Origin: Episyrphus balteatus
Lineage: Eukaryota; Arthropoda; Insecta; Diptera; Syrphidae
Direction: 5' to 3'
NCBI RefSeq assembly: GCF_945859705.1
Contig: NC_079137.1
Span: 60,544,552-60,608,551, forward strand
Length of the DNA stretch: 64,000 nucleotides
How positions within the stretch are numbered: the stretch's first letter is position 1; every line of letters begins with the position of its first letter. The notes beneath the pieces were generated by a model. The model was not told the origin of the DNA. It made no database searches and was given only the letters and a program-made list of their open reading frames with translations. The translations under genes and the position numbers were made by a program. Of the stretch, positions 25,601 through 40,600 are shown piece after piece.

Positions 25601-28600
25601 CAAAATCCAAAAAAAAAACTACTACAACAACAATCAAGGCATCACTTCACCATTTAATTAACCTTTTGCTGTTGTAGACTTACCCCCGGAACATTTTTTT
25701 TTTCGGTAGCACAACCCAACCACACAACTCAAAACAAACAACAAACTGCAATCCTCGCCCAGGAGAATTCGAGAAGTATAAGGAACAAGAGAAGGTAAAA
25801 CGTGATTTGTATCACTTGAGACATGATCCTCTGAATTCCTGGCCTGCGCCTGGCCACCATCATTGGCGAGTCTCAATGAAATGAAGCACTTTTGTTGGAT
25901 TGGAGACTGCTTGCCACCATAATCGTTGTGCGGTTTGGTTACATTGTGAATGAAACTGGTTCGCTTGGCCGCGTGCGCGCATGCGCACAGCACATTCTTC
26001 AAGGCAACGTTTTTGGGTGATTGTGGAGCGCCGCTTCTTTTCTTGTTCGTATGCAATTTTTTGGGAGGCCCCTCAGGCTCAATATGAAGACCTTGCAAGC
26101 TACGAGAAATGAGCACATGCGCAAACGAAAGAAGATGCATCTTATTTTGCATCTGTTCGCTTAAAACGGAATTGCAAATCATGCCACCTACCTCGTCGTG
26201 GAGTCGAATCTTTCGTCGTCGTTTCGTTAGCAGCACGATAAAAATTATATTTCGAAGGCAATACAATTCCCATAGCGTACATTAAAATTGTTTTACAACT
26301 TGTAACACACAAAGAAAATGCCCATATAAAGTGAAGATGACGACGACGACTCAAAACCATCACCATCATCGAAATCTAACAACTATGCGCGCTATAGCTT
26401 GTCAAACATTTTGTGTCTTACAACAACTTACGACTTTAGGTTAGTTAAACTTGTGATTTACCGCTTTTGGACTATAAACTAGGCATCTTTATGGCATCGT
26501 CTATAAACTCTAATTGGCGTTTGATTCGATCAAATTGGAATACACGTCGATAATGCAGCGCTATACAACAATGCAATGTTGAATATAAAAAAAAAAAATA
26601 GATAACAAAAGACTTGCTGTTAGGTTTTGTTGTTTTGAAGTGATTTACTGTCTTGAAACCTTTAAGCCAGGGTAAAAATATAAAATATAGTCGTAAATTG
26701 TTTATCTTTGGGAGATATTGGCGGGAAACTCATAAATTCAAGAAGGTGTTCGAAATTTCCATTATTATTCAAAAGGTCTTCGGATCTTCAAGCTCAATCG
26801 CAAAGGCTTTAAGTTCCAATAAACTATATCTAGAAAATATGTAGGCGGGAAACTAGTTGCTGATTCGGTTAAGGTAAACCGGAAAAACGTTGTCAAGGGA
26901 TGGTATCACTGAACTCTATCAATGACATTTATGTTTTTGACCGGAAATAGAAGATGTAATTGAGAAATTGCTATAATGCTATTACATTTGTTTTTGTGCA
27001 TGGAAAATGGAAAACGTTTTACAAGTCTCTATTAGGCCTTAGGGAACTTAAAAAATGCTTTACCGAAGCTATGTCTTTTGACAGGCGAAAATAAGATAAA
27101 GCTTCGTGAATAATCGTTATAAGGTCTTGTCGAATTACTCCTTTCAAAAATACATGCTTTATCTTACTTCTATAAGTTTTTTTTACCGAAATCTTAGAGA
27201 AGTTCGTTAAGACTTATAGAAACACTTCTAAACAACTTAATAGAATCTAGATAAGATATAACTTCTAAAAAAAAAATGGGTATTTGGAAAGCCTTATAGA
27301 CACCCTTATACAATCAATGACAGTGTTCTGTAACTGTTGAAAAGCTACGTTAGTTAATTCAAGAGAATTTTTGCCTTGATCTCAGCAAAATGCGTCACTC
27401 GTCGCTTTACGACAGAAGTGACGGATGTAAAAAAAATCTCTTCAAAAAATGGATATAAAAAATCGTTTCTTCCGAGGAAAAATTCAGTGTTCATTATGTT
27501 TTTTTAAAGCTTCTTTTAACAATTCGTTCCACTTAGCCACTTGAATAGAAATAAAATTCAATCTACGACTGGATCAAATTTTTATAAAACTTTTTATGTA
27601 GAAGTTTGGTAAATGCATATTAAAAAAAAAATTTTAAACTCAAAATTCCTTTTTCAAATTAAAATAACATCAAGTTAAATCGAGTTGAACTACAAAAAAA
27701 GTATGCGGTTTAATTTTAGTTATTAAGATGCATTTTTAGAAAACAAAATATTTTCAATATCGTTAGAGACGTTTATTAAACTAATTTTTTTTTTTTTTTA
27801 AGTTAGAAATAAAATTGGTATGCCATTTTGTAGCTATTATATCAACACCTAAAAATAAGATTTCAATGTCACGTTTTCGAATATTTGATTTTTCAAAAAA
27901 AAAAAAAATCCAAAAGTTAGTTTATTCAAAATTTTGATTTAAATTAAAATTATATAATTTTTTTTGTTCAAAAAATTTCGTTGAAATTGAATTTTTACTT
28001 TTCGAGAAAATCGTATAAAAACAAAAAAAAAAATCGGTTCTATGGCAGGTGACGTTATTAATGATTTTCGAATAAAAAAAACAAATTCATTAGAGATAGA
28101 CCTTGTTTTAAAACTAATATTTGAATTTTTTGTACTAAAATCGTTGGAGTTGTTTTCAAGCAAATTCGACTTTGCTAAAATCGGTATATGGGCTAAAATA
28201 CTATTTAGTGCCTAAAAAGTTGTTCCTTTGGACAGTGAATTTAAAAAAAAAAATGGACATTTTTATCAATATAATTTCATAAATTTTAGTTGACATAGAA
28301 TGGTTAAAATTGTATCAATTATAAAATATCATTTGCACCGATTTGCAACAACTGCGTTACTTTACTGCGAATTTCAGTTTTATTTGTAAAATCATATAAT
28401 TAAACTCTCTGATATTCCTATTTGAAACTATAGGAATAACGTAAGTCTCCTATGAAGTTAAATCACAGTAAAATTAATTTCAATTAAATATTCTTAATAG
28501 TTTATTACCAAAAATCAGCTTTAAAACTTTAAATACCACTGCGTTACCAATATAAAACCACAATGTTACAGTGATTTGTAAACAATTTGATCCAAATTTG

Positions 28601-31600
28601 GGTTTCAAACTTGTAAAAGTAAATAATATTAAATTTATAACTCAATATAGTTTTTCTACTAATTGGTACTTTTTCTTCAAGAAAAATGAAATTCAAAAAA
28701 GGGTAATTTTTTTAGACACTAAAAAGTATTTTTTCAAATATGTACCGTTATTTTTGGTATTGAAGTTGAAAATAGTTTAATTCAACTTCTAAACGAATCT
28801 CTGAGTGACGGGCGACTTCGCATACAAATTTCTCATTTTTACAGCTGTTAACTAGTCGCTAAGCTGTTCATTGGAATTCCTTTGAGGTTTTGATAGCCCA
28901 GAAGAGTACACAGAACCTTGTAAACCGACTTTTTAGAGTTTTTCGTTACAAAAATCAAATAGAATAACAAACTGATGAAGGTGTTAGGTTAAGTTAAAGT
29001 TTGACATTACGTTCCAATTTTTCACTCTTCAATGTCACAATCCAATTTGTTTTTTCCAGAGATTTAATCCTATCGGTTTTGGTCCATAGAGCACGCTTTG
29101 TCTATGATATAAATCTTTTGCACCAATTTATCTTTAAACTGCATTGAGTTTGTAAAACTACAAGATATAACATTTGCATCTTATAAATCAAACTGCACCT
29201 CAAAACTAATGCAGTTCAATTTTTTTTTAAATTTTCCCTTCAAGTTTCTTGAGGCATTTTTCAACCACAAAACAAAATAAATCCATTTCTAACTAATTTA
29301 TGTGCCTTGTTTCCGCTTTACCGTATAAAGCGAATAAAATACTCAACTTCCTCAGCCAATTTGATGTTGTCATTGACTTCAAGTAAACATGGTTAAGTCC
29401 ATAAGCAAAGTTCAGACTCATAGATCGTCGTCGTTGAAGCCCGTAAGCACTCCATTAACGGCTACCCCACAACCAACCAACGAACGTGTAGGTGTTGCTA
29501 ACATGTTTTGGACATTGCTTTGGACTACAAAACAGTTTGGTTGGAGAGTTGCGGTGTTGGTGGTGTTCGTTTTACTGCACCAACTCCATTTTCATTGGAG
29601 TGTGTCTTAAAATTTCAATCGATTGAAATATTTTCAACTCCAATTACCAGCCATTAAATAATTACTATAGCTTTACTTAGACCCTATAATATGCATTAGG
29701 ATACCAGCATATCTGTTCTGTTGTACCTTGTCTAAGATAATAAAAGCCACACCAATTGAACTCGCGTTCCATGCCACCAACTGTGTTTGCGGTGTGATCT
29801 ATGCCGCCGCAAACAAAAGACCTTAAGGGCACGTCTTCGAGTAAATAGAAAAAAGCGTTAACTAAAAATCTATTAGACATTTGCCGCGCTCCAGTTGGTG
29901 TGTATATTAACTATCATTGGATGTCTTGACTCTTTTTTTCTTTGATAGACAGAAATGTGTTATTATGTTGAACTTGTTTGTAATTCACATGGCGCATGTT
30001 AAACGTGAATGCTAAAAAGATGATTTTTTCAATTGATTTTAAAAGTTTTGAAAGATAACAACATGTTGATACATGGGTTCAGTAGTTTTTTTTTCTTCTT
30101 TTTATGTTAAGATTTTTATGTTTAGATTAAATATGTCATGTTTTGTAAATTTATTGATTATTATGTGTAATCCATTGTTTTTTTTTTTTTTTTAATTCAA
30201 ATATTTTCTTTATGTTGGCGTAGCGTGGGAATTTAAATTTACTATTTTACAGGTAAATCACTATTATTGACTTTAAAAAGCATACATTTGTAACTAAATT
30301 CATAACACGTAATTTTTTTCGTGAACAATTACATTTAAAACACTTATACTTGGGTCAAGAAATAAAATTGTCAAAACTATTCACGTCTTTTTTACACGGG
30401 AGCGTATCGGAATCCCGCTTTTTAAAATCCCGTTTTTCGAAAATCCTGAAAAAAAAGTTTCAAAATCCCGTTTACTAAAATACCGCTTTTTTAAATCCCG
30501 TTTTCTGAAATCCCGCATTTAATGTTTAAAATAAAACAACTAGTTTTGCTTACAAAATCGGGATAATAAAACGGGATTATAAAAATCGGGATTTTAAAAA
30601 GCGGGATTATAAAAAGTGGGATAATGAAAAACGGGATTTTAAAAGCGGGATTTTAAAAAACGGGAATATAAAAAGCGGGATATCGAACCCAACCCTTTTT
30701 ACACAATTTTGATTTTCAAAGTTGTTAAGTACGTTCAAAATTTGCAAAAAAATTGGCTATTGTGAATAGTTACTCGTTAATTTCCTTTGAAAGAAAGATT
30801 TCAGTGTTAAAAATGTTGGCTTTAAATTTCTATTTTAAAATGACGACCCTCTTCAAAACTGTGTATAATAAAATGGAAACATTAAAAACTTATTTGTTTA
30901 GTATTGAAAAAGGCCTAATTTCAATGGTTGTCTGAAAAACTATGACAGAATTTTTATCCATTTACTGTTTAGTTTTAATTAATTTAAAGTAAGAATAAAT
31001 TTATAAAAAACCTTAAAAAATTACATAAAATTTGTTTTTCAAGTTCCGAAAACATTTTTTGAAGCAGTTCCGAACACGCAAATGAAATTATCATAACAAA
31101 GAATTTTTTTTTCAATTTCAACATTATGGTAACTCAAACGTTTACTTATATTTTTTTTTTAATGGGTAACATCACGAGATAGTGACACATCAAGAAAAAA
31201 AGTTCACACATGAAATGAAAAAAAAAAAAATATTGTATATACATTAGGGTGGTCCTTATTTGTATGGGAGAAAAAAAAAATTTTTTTTTTACCGAGCACC
31301 CGATTTTATTGTTCCTATGCAATTAAAACGTGTACAAAAAATATTTAAAAAAAAATCGTACAATATTAACACGTGTCCTTTTGAGTTTGAAGTTTTAAGA
31401 ATTCTCTTCTATAAAGCTTAGTAAATAAGAATCCAAGCAATGTCTAATTTTTTATTTTTGAAGTGATAATTTCATAAATAATGTTAGAAAAACAAATATT
31501 ATTTAAAAAAAATAAATTTTTGGATTATATTTTTATTAATTAATGACATTAAATTAGCCATTTTTCTTCCAAAAATAATGTTTATATTTCTAATAATTCT

Positions 31601-34600
31601 GCTCAAACGTTATTTACTATCAGAACAATGACAATATAAAAATTATTTGAAGAAAAAATTTAAATGGCAGCAAAGGACAAGATTTTTGAAAACAAAAACG
31701 AGTTTAGTATCAATCTTTTTTTCTATGTAAAAAATAAGATTCTAAATCAAAACTAGTGCTCATTCTCCGGCAATTTTTAAAGTTAAAGACTTTTTGCAGG
31801 ATTAAAGATTACTTTATTCGTCGTGTTTGGTTCTGATTTTACTTTGACTTACAGTGTTTTTTTTTATCATTCTATTACGTTTTTGTTTTTGCTAATGGGA
31901 GATTTTTGGGGTTTTGGAGAAAATGGGAGAAAAAATTATGTATATGAAAAACTTTGATGCAGGCTCCAGGTCATCTCTATTAATTTTTCGGTGTGTGATA
32001 TTTTGGCTATTAAAAAAGTTTTTTCTCTCTAAATTTGTTAATGTATTAGAAATATCTCCTTTATACTTCAAAAGAGAAAGTTTTTGCTTTTTTATTTGTG
32101 CATGTTTAAGTGAGATAGCTATGTTCAAAAGCTTCTCATGAAAATTATCTATGTGTGTGAAAAGTTTCTTCTGTATGCTCTTCTCCGACCATTCGTTTGA
32201 GAATTCAAACACCTGGAGCCTGCATCAAAGTTTTTCATATATATACTATTTGAAGAGGTCACTACAAAAATTCCTGTAATAGAAAAAATTATGTATTGGA
32301 GATTTTGTCCATGGGATGCCTTTCCCCATGGAGATTTTGTCCAAGTGGTCAAAAATTTTCTGGAGATTTTCTCCGATTGAGATTTTTTTTTGGAGATAGT
32401 GTAGGTTTCCCAATTATGAATACACTTGAAGCTTGTCAAAATTATTAATAAATGGAAGTGTCTGTTGATTTTCATAACAAAAGTTACTATGGATGGGATT
32501 ATTGTATGAAGATGAAATTAAGGACGAAAAAGCTAATAATAAATGGATTAAGCTATCATTTCCATTCCAAAAACAAAATGCAAATTACTATGTCCAAAAC
32601 AAATATGTTCAAGTAGTGAATCATGCGATTAAATCGCGCGATTTGATCGCATGATTCACTACCTGAACATATTTTTTTTTAGATTTTGGCTTGGGGGTTT
32701 TTCTCTTTTGAGATTTTGCTGCTGGAGATTTCAGTTTTTGGATTTTGGGTTTAAGGATTTTAGTTTGGGGATGATGTCTTGGGGAAAACGTCACCAACCC
32801 TTTATGACAGTATTCAAAGAAACGAGCGCTATGTAATGTATTTATTTTTACTTTGATCTTCAATTCGTTGCTAAAAAAAAAAACTTAATACATCTTGTTT
32901 TGAAGACAATTTCGATATAAGAATTTTGCTTTCATTAAAACCAGCTAAAAATAAATTTTCACGAGGCATATTTAGTAAACTTAACTATATTATTACAACT
33001 AAACAAAAGCTATTGCAATATTTTATAGCCAGAATGAAAAAAACTGCACTTTAAATGACATATACACTTGCTTAGGGACAATAAAAAACATTTACATTAA
33101 ATTCATAAAAAATTTCATACTGTGAAAGTAGATAGATAGTAGTAGACTTGTCTTCGATACAAAAAACTTACACGGTTTTTATTTTATGTGAACGCAGTTC
33201 GTTACACTTCAGTTTTCTCTTTAAATTGATCGGTATAAGAAAATAAAATGCTGCATTAACTTTAGAACCTATAAAGTCGTTAAAAAATGGCTTTAATTAA
33301 TTCATAAATAAATTTTGTATTTATGTTTTTATTCATACTGGCCTACATATTTTCTATTATTATTTTTAATGTCAGAAATTCTTTTTAAAATCATCAAATC
33401 CGCTCAATACGAGCTTTGGTTTTATGAGGTTGTTAACAAATTGTAGAGTTTCAGAAAAATGTCAAGTTGTTAGCAAAAATAATTGATTGAACATTCAAGT
33501 TACATACTTGTTAGAGCAAAAATTGTAAACTCGTTTCAAGCTACTATACTTCTTAAAGGCCAGACTGTTTAAGTGTTTATAGTGGCTAAGATCAGATTAG
33601 CAAATTAGATTAATAACTCAAAATAATAATTTTAGCTTCATTGAACATTAATTTTATAGAAAAAGAGATGTGAACGGACTGTTTTATATTTTTTTTAAAT
33701 TTATGAATGCAAAAAAAAACGCTGGACGATAAAATTATTGCATTAATATGTCATTTTCTGAAATATTGTTATATATAAGTCATACAAAACTAGCAAGAAC
33801 AAATTGTAGAACAATCCAGGAACAGAAAAATAAAAATATCCTAAATGATTCTAAATTCAAGTTCGAAGATCAGCTCTTTTGTTTAGGTCAAAAATCGTTG
33901 ATATCGCTAATATTTGCTAATGCAACAATAATTTTACAATCATTTTTTTTAATTATATTTTTTTAATAGTACCTAAACAACTTTTGTATTCTGTCAATTA
34001 ATTTAACGGTACCTTTAAGCTGGTTTTATACATTAAAAACCGATTTATTTTTACTCACAGTTATCGTTTTTTCTTTGTTTTTATGCTATAAGGATTTCTG
34101 ACACCTTAATTCGGATCTCCACATAATAACAGACACCCATATTGCTTATCAACCGACAAATGAGTACTAAAAGCAATAAAAAACGAGGGTGTAGATCACT
34201 TAGTATTTTTTTTTTTTTTTTTTTTTTGAGTAATCATCCCACCGACTCCATTCCTCTGTTATAAAACAAAAAAGGTTGATCTAGATAAGAATTTTATGAT
34301 TGCCACCATATCAGATTAAAAACAAAAATGCATCTTTATCATCTAACGCTCACGTTTTTTTCCCTTTTTCTTCTCTCAAATCTTAAAAAAAAACACGATC
34401 TTCGAATAAGTATTCCCAAATACAAAAACAAAAACCTTTAACTTTCAATTACATATCTGCTTAACGAAGACAAAAAAACAAAACCATAAAATCCTCAAGT
34501 CCAAGATTTTGGTCATCATCATCTCACCATCATCATCATCCGCATATCGATTAAAATAGCTGCGGGGAACTTTTTTTTAATCATGAATGAGGTTGAGATG

Positions 34601-37600
34601 CTGACATAAGATGCATTAAATTTGATGGCGCTTCAAAAAAAAAAAATATCTTCGTTGGAAAATTCTATTAAGAAAAAACATTTGAACCCTCAAAGTGATC
34701 TCTTGTGGTATCCCGTTTTAATTGATTTCGTGAGCTCTATAGGCCTAAAATTTCCGTGTTTATTGTGGGAGCTATATTAACTATGAAACATGCGATCAAG
34801 TTTCCATCCCACAAAGGTGAAAGTTGAACGGATTTATGTCCAAACTCACGCGATGACGCCAAAATTAATTTCCATGACTGTGCGTCGTTTGATTGTCATC
34901 GTCTTACGGCTGTGCAGTTGTTGGGACTTGATGCTGTCATTTAAACGTCAGTTTGTATTTTCAATTGAGTCGTTGAAAATTCCTTTACTGTTGTTGCACA
35001 CTCTGTGCAAACTCTAACTTCGATTCATTGAAATTTCTATTGATCTGACATAGTTAATAGCTGATGAGGCTGCCCAGTTCCCCAGTGGTACTACTTTTGC
35101 TGCTGCTGCTGGCTGTCATCAGACACACAAACGGTTGTTGGTTTGCGTTCGCTTTGCCAAGGTGAACATGAACATGAAAACAAACCAGAGAGAACAACCA
35201 GGAGAGACTATCTTTAATCTTTTGGTGCGCGCGCAGGCGCAACACACTGTCTGACTGTCCATAGAAATGTCAATTTGTGGAACGTGTTGCACGGTCCATG
35301 CTAACAATAATTGTTTACGATTTGCATTTTATTGCTTCCCAAGGGGGCGGTCGTCGTCTAAAGTGGAGAAGAAAGAGGAAAAACACATTTATTTTGTATG
35401 TTTTTGTGTCTCATTGAAGAATTTCGACAAAAAAAATAAAGCCTGCTTTCGTGACATAAGTGATTGATGATGGGTGATAAATGGGTGACGGACATTAACT
35501 GAATAACTACTACTTTTCTATTGAATTGGGAGGCTTTTCAATTGATTAGAATGCCTCGCCCAGTCTAACGCTATGGGTGCAAACAGTGGGGAAAAATACT
35601 TAGTAAATGGGAATAAATTCTATGAGTATTTAATTGAAATGTCAAACAACTGTCAAAAATCTGTCAAATGAACTGTCACTTTTCGTTTTGACATCTGTGA
35701 TGAATTAATGAATTAGCAAGCACCCGCAAGTGTGTGGATTTAATCAAACTTTTTTGTAGCTTTCTGTTGAAAATTGTAAAAACGCCTACTGACACGCCTT
35801 CTGACACGCCCACTTAAATGCTACATTGAATCAAATCAATCGTTTTTCAACCTGATCTTGCTAGAATTGTATGTATCTCTTTAAAAATTTTAGCTTGTTA
35901 CAAAATTTTGAGTTCATTCGATTTTTCTGATCAAAATTGTTAAAACGCCTATTGCCACGCCCACTTAAAGGCAATATTGAATCAAATCAATATTTTTTTA
36001 ACCTGATCTTGCTAGATTTTTTATCTATCTATATAAAAGTTTTAGCTTATACAAAATTTTGAATTCAATATATTTTGTCTCTCTTATTTGTCCCACTGTA
36101 TGACGAGTTAACTATGGTGCGATGAGTCTTAACTAATTGAGTTGAAATTGGGTACCGCGTGGCTGTGCGGCGCATTCCCGGTTGACTTGAATGTAGATAA
36201 CTGTCACTTTGTGTGTAACTTTACGATGTGTGCGGTTTAGAAATAGTTTTGCAACAAATCGCTTTTATTTTTTTTTTTACGAAATCCCAGACTTTTGTGA
36301 GGTCATTTATCTTGAATACAGTAATTAACTCTACTAGGAGGTCAGTATATAATGGATTCAGATTAATGGTTTGAGTCTGGGGAAGATATTAGTTTACTTT
36401 ATAAGAGTGGGAGTTGAACTATGTTAGTTAGTTTTTTTTTTTTTTAATTTAATGTTTGTTTATTTATTTGATTTTTTTTGAATGCGTAGGATTATTTAAA
36501 ATTTAATTTATTATAATGTTATTTTATTCATGTATTTTCATTTTTATTTACAGATGTCAGGAGTAGTTGTTTATGGTGTTGCTATGTGGACGATATTTTG
36601 GAAATTACATTATGCTCCATTATTAGTTTCGATAGCATATCAAGTTGGTACATATGGATTGGCAGTTGCTGGAGCATTAGCAATTATTGGTGGTTTCCTT
36701 GGATGCTTTGGAATATTTTATGAACAGAAAGTTATTATTTTGTTTGTAAGTATTTTTTTAAATTTAATTTAATAAAAAAAAACATATGTCGGTAATGTCG
36801 TTAAGAGTGAATACTACCTATATTAACTCGAAATCAGTCGATAAATAAGATCGATGTACCAGGTTGATTAATACATATTAAATGCCCTTTTCCGTTCTTA
36901 CAAAAAAGTCTCACTGGCCATTGGGACCAGTTCCACAGTCAAAGATTAAGTTGAGTAATGGTAAGGAAGTGCACATTTTTAAATATAAATTGTCAATAAA
37001 AATGACTTTCAGTGTAAAATAAAGTGACCCGATATTGAGAACTTACGTGACACTTATCTTAAATTAAGCAGGTGTAAAAAGAGCACTACATTACCATCCC
37101 TATTTTTTAAGATTTCGCTGTGAAAGTGCCCCAATTACTTGACAAATCCTACGTAGAACTGTGCTGATGCACTGCTTGCTCATGTAAAACTTAAATTACA
37201 CACTTTTCACGAAAAACTAAGAACTACTTTGCCGACTTTTTAAGTTTTAACTGTGAAAGTGTCCTTAAGTAGCCAGTATTTAAAGCTGAGGTGACAATTA
37301 AAAACACATTCCATGAGAAACTGAGAACTACCTTACCATCCCGAATTTTAAGTGTTAGCTGGCACTAAATATCTCAACTGACCAAAAGTCTCCTATCAAG
37401 ACTATGATATCTGCACTCAGAGCCAGTTTCACGGTCAACACCTAAGTATTGAGTCGGTAGGGTAGTTTTTATTTTTATATGGAAATAGTTAAAACATAAT
37501 TTCAAGTTTTTTGTCGGTAAGGTAGTTCTTATATTTATTTTAAATACATACTCCATAATTTGCACTACAATTTAGAGTTCTTATGTGTATGAAAAATGAA

Positions 37601-40600
37601 ACATAAGTTTCTGAAATGAGCCAATTATTCAACTGTGGTATTGGTTATAAGGTCTTTAAACTATCATTTATTTGCGTGAGTTAATGTATCTACCGATTTG
37701 AACTGTGGAAGGTTAATAAAATGCCATTAAATTAGCCAAAGTACCCTAAAATGAGAGATAATTTGTTACAAAGTAGCAACATTACAAAAATCTTCCATTG
37801 AAAATGTATTCAAACAAAATTCATTCAAATTGGATCAAGAAATAGGAAATCTCAAATTTGAATAAATCGATTTTGCTAATACAATTAGAGAGTCTGTAGG
37901 CATACAAAAAAGCCTTTTCTCACTGGTTAAGGTATAGGTTAGGATTTAAATCAAAACATTATAGGTATTCAAATGTCGATATCGTCGTTGTCGTTTCTTT
38001 AGTTTAGTCAGTCGTGACAAAATTATGCTGTGTGAATAATTTCAATGAGCCTTCCTTGCATTGGAATTTTGTTTACCACTAATTGAACACTTAAATTTAA
38101 GTCTTCCGCATTCTCTCTTATTTTCTCGTACTTTCGTATACTAACATCTACTTATGCTAAGTAATAATTCAATTAAATTGTTTTTTTGCCTTGCAATAGT
38201 TTCTATTAGTCAAAGCCCCTAAAGTACATGAAGGAGTCTATCATTATGATGACTTAAATCGGTACTTTAAAGAAAAAAAAAGTTATAAGAAGTAAAGTCA
38301 CGATCAAAAAAGATAACTATTCCATAAAGGCATAGAGTCTTTCTTTTATGCGGCTTCTAATTTTGCTATAACATTTGTGTACAAGAGTAATCTGTGACCT
38401 TAACCTTAAGCCACGTACATTTTTATTTATAAGAGAATGGCAGTAAACAACAAAAGTGAAAACATGTGTGGAGAATTTAAAATAAAACTCTATTGAAAAA
38501 GGTATGCCATAAACAAAAGAAAATTCAGATTCAGAAAAAAAGTGAATGCTTCCATTACACAGAGACACCTCCTTGGGATAAAGACTGATGATTTTTAAGC
38601 CTTTTGATGTTAAAGAATGATCGTGTTTTATGTTTAAAAAAAAAATGTAATGACCTGAAAATAGGTGAGAAACAGTAATGAGATGAATTAACATAATTCT
38701 CATTTACGAGTACAATGAGAATGTAGACAAATTGCAGACAAAACGTGTTGAATATGCCTTTTGAAAAGGTAAAAAGGCAAGTAAAGTATACCTTTTTAAA
38801 AGGCATATTTAAACACCTTTTGAACATCATGTTTCATTTATCCACAAATTATTTTAATCCTTTTCAATTCCAATAAAAAGAACGCTTTAAGAAATATTGG
38901 CTCATTGAGAAAAAGGATTTAAAATTCATACTGAAATCAATCTGAAAATATATAAACGCAAAATATTGTCGGTGTCTATTTAGGGAATTCACCATCATTT
39001 GCTAATAGAAGACAATTTTTTATGGAACATAAACTTTTTTCGGTATCTTAAGAGTACCTTTACTTCTTTTCTTGTATTATTTAACTGCATAAATTTGGAA
39101 CTACTTCTCATAAATTGAAAAATTAAGTATCGTGCAAGAAGTGTCTCTCTTGTTCGCTAGTTATGTATAAGCTTTCTAAAGTTTTTTTTAATATGACGCT
39201 ATCAGTATAGACAAACATTACTTACATTACATTACTTTTCAACAGTTTTTGATCAAATTATCATATCAAGTAACTAATAAGATAAGGGGGAACATACATT
39301 ACCACAATAAAAAGAAAAAATAACTCCAAAAAGTATAGTCTTTTAGGCTGCCAAAAGCTTGGTTTGAATTTGTTTAATTAATAATGGTATGGCAGTGCAT
39401 ATTTTTGCATAGAATGGGGGACTTCATTTGCTAATGATGCCTCTAGCCGAATGCACAAAAGAGCTGTGGTAATGAGTGAGAGTCACTTTTTTCATATCTT
39501 TCATATCCGTTGGTGAAGAAGTAAACGATTGTTGATAACATGGTTTCACTTTTTTATAAGGGATGTTTTTTAACAATATTACCTATAGGTAATTTTGGAT
39601 TATTAAAAATACATATCATTTGTTTGTGATTAATAGAGAGAATACGTTCAAATAATTTCATTTTGATGTAGGTACATGCAGCTACATACAATTCCTCACG
39701 TGAGTTCTTATTTGTCCTACAGACCATTATTGCCGAAAATAAGTTATAGATGCCATTTTATATTTTCGACCACGCTCTTTCGATTGCTGCAATCAGAATC
39801 GTCATATCTCTTTTAGTTTTCAAGATAAAAAATGATTTTGTCCTATAGACCAAATTTTTTGATGAATTTTATGCTTATTTGTCCTATATACGTTTTTGTA
39901 TGCAGTAGGACAAATATTGGCTTTATAATTATGCAAAATTTGTGCTTAAATGTCCTATATCCAACACAACTGCCAAAGTTAACTTTATTTTAATAAAAGA
40001 ACGGGCCACTGGGGAGTAAATAAACATGAAGAAAACCGCTGAAACTAAGTCTATAGCAGGAATAAAAGCTGTCTTCTTTTCGGCTCCAGTATTTACTGCC
40101 AAGAAATTTTCAGTACTTCTGAGTACATTCGAGGATTATTTTTCTATAGAAAAAAAAAAGAGTTGAATGCAACAAGAAGTATGTAGCAGTAGATACTGGA
40201 GCCCAAATGAACAAAATTAAAGTTGGCTGAATTTCTACTTATACTACGTTTTATACCTACTATTTTCAAGGGTTCAAGTTGATGAAAGGTAAGGTAGTGC
40301 AGATTGTAACAAGATAATTTTCATTTAAATGCAATATTGACTCGCCTGTACAATTTCGCCTGTACCATTCCTCAACTTAAGGCCTTAAACCCAATAGTAA
40401 TGCATAGCTTAAAAGAGTTTTAATACTCAAGAATTATACAAATATCTTGGAAAAATATGTGTATTCAATTCTTAGGTACGCCAAATATAGTTAAAAGAAA
40501 CATAACTTAATTATTTTTTTTAAGTGATCAAATAAAATGTTTAAAATCACAATTACTTTCCTAATATGCTTAACACTGAATCAGGAAAATTAGATTTACA

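Noticed and set aside
25658..26266. 202-codon frame on the - strand as a nested gene
   Set aside because: It starts with TTG, has no recognisable domain or splice structure, and its composition is odd. Kept only as part of a GC-rich island.
29389..29610. 73-codon ATG frame in intron 1 with one hydrophobic run
   Set aside because: No splice sites, no similarity and no promoter; its length is expected by chance.
38317..38830. 128- and 91-codon frames on the - strand in intron 2
   Set aside because: AT-driven composition (F, I, L, S rich), overlapping each other and the hairpin, with no family signature.
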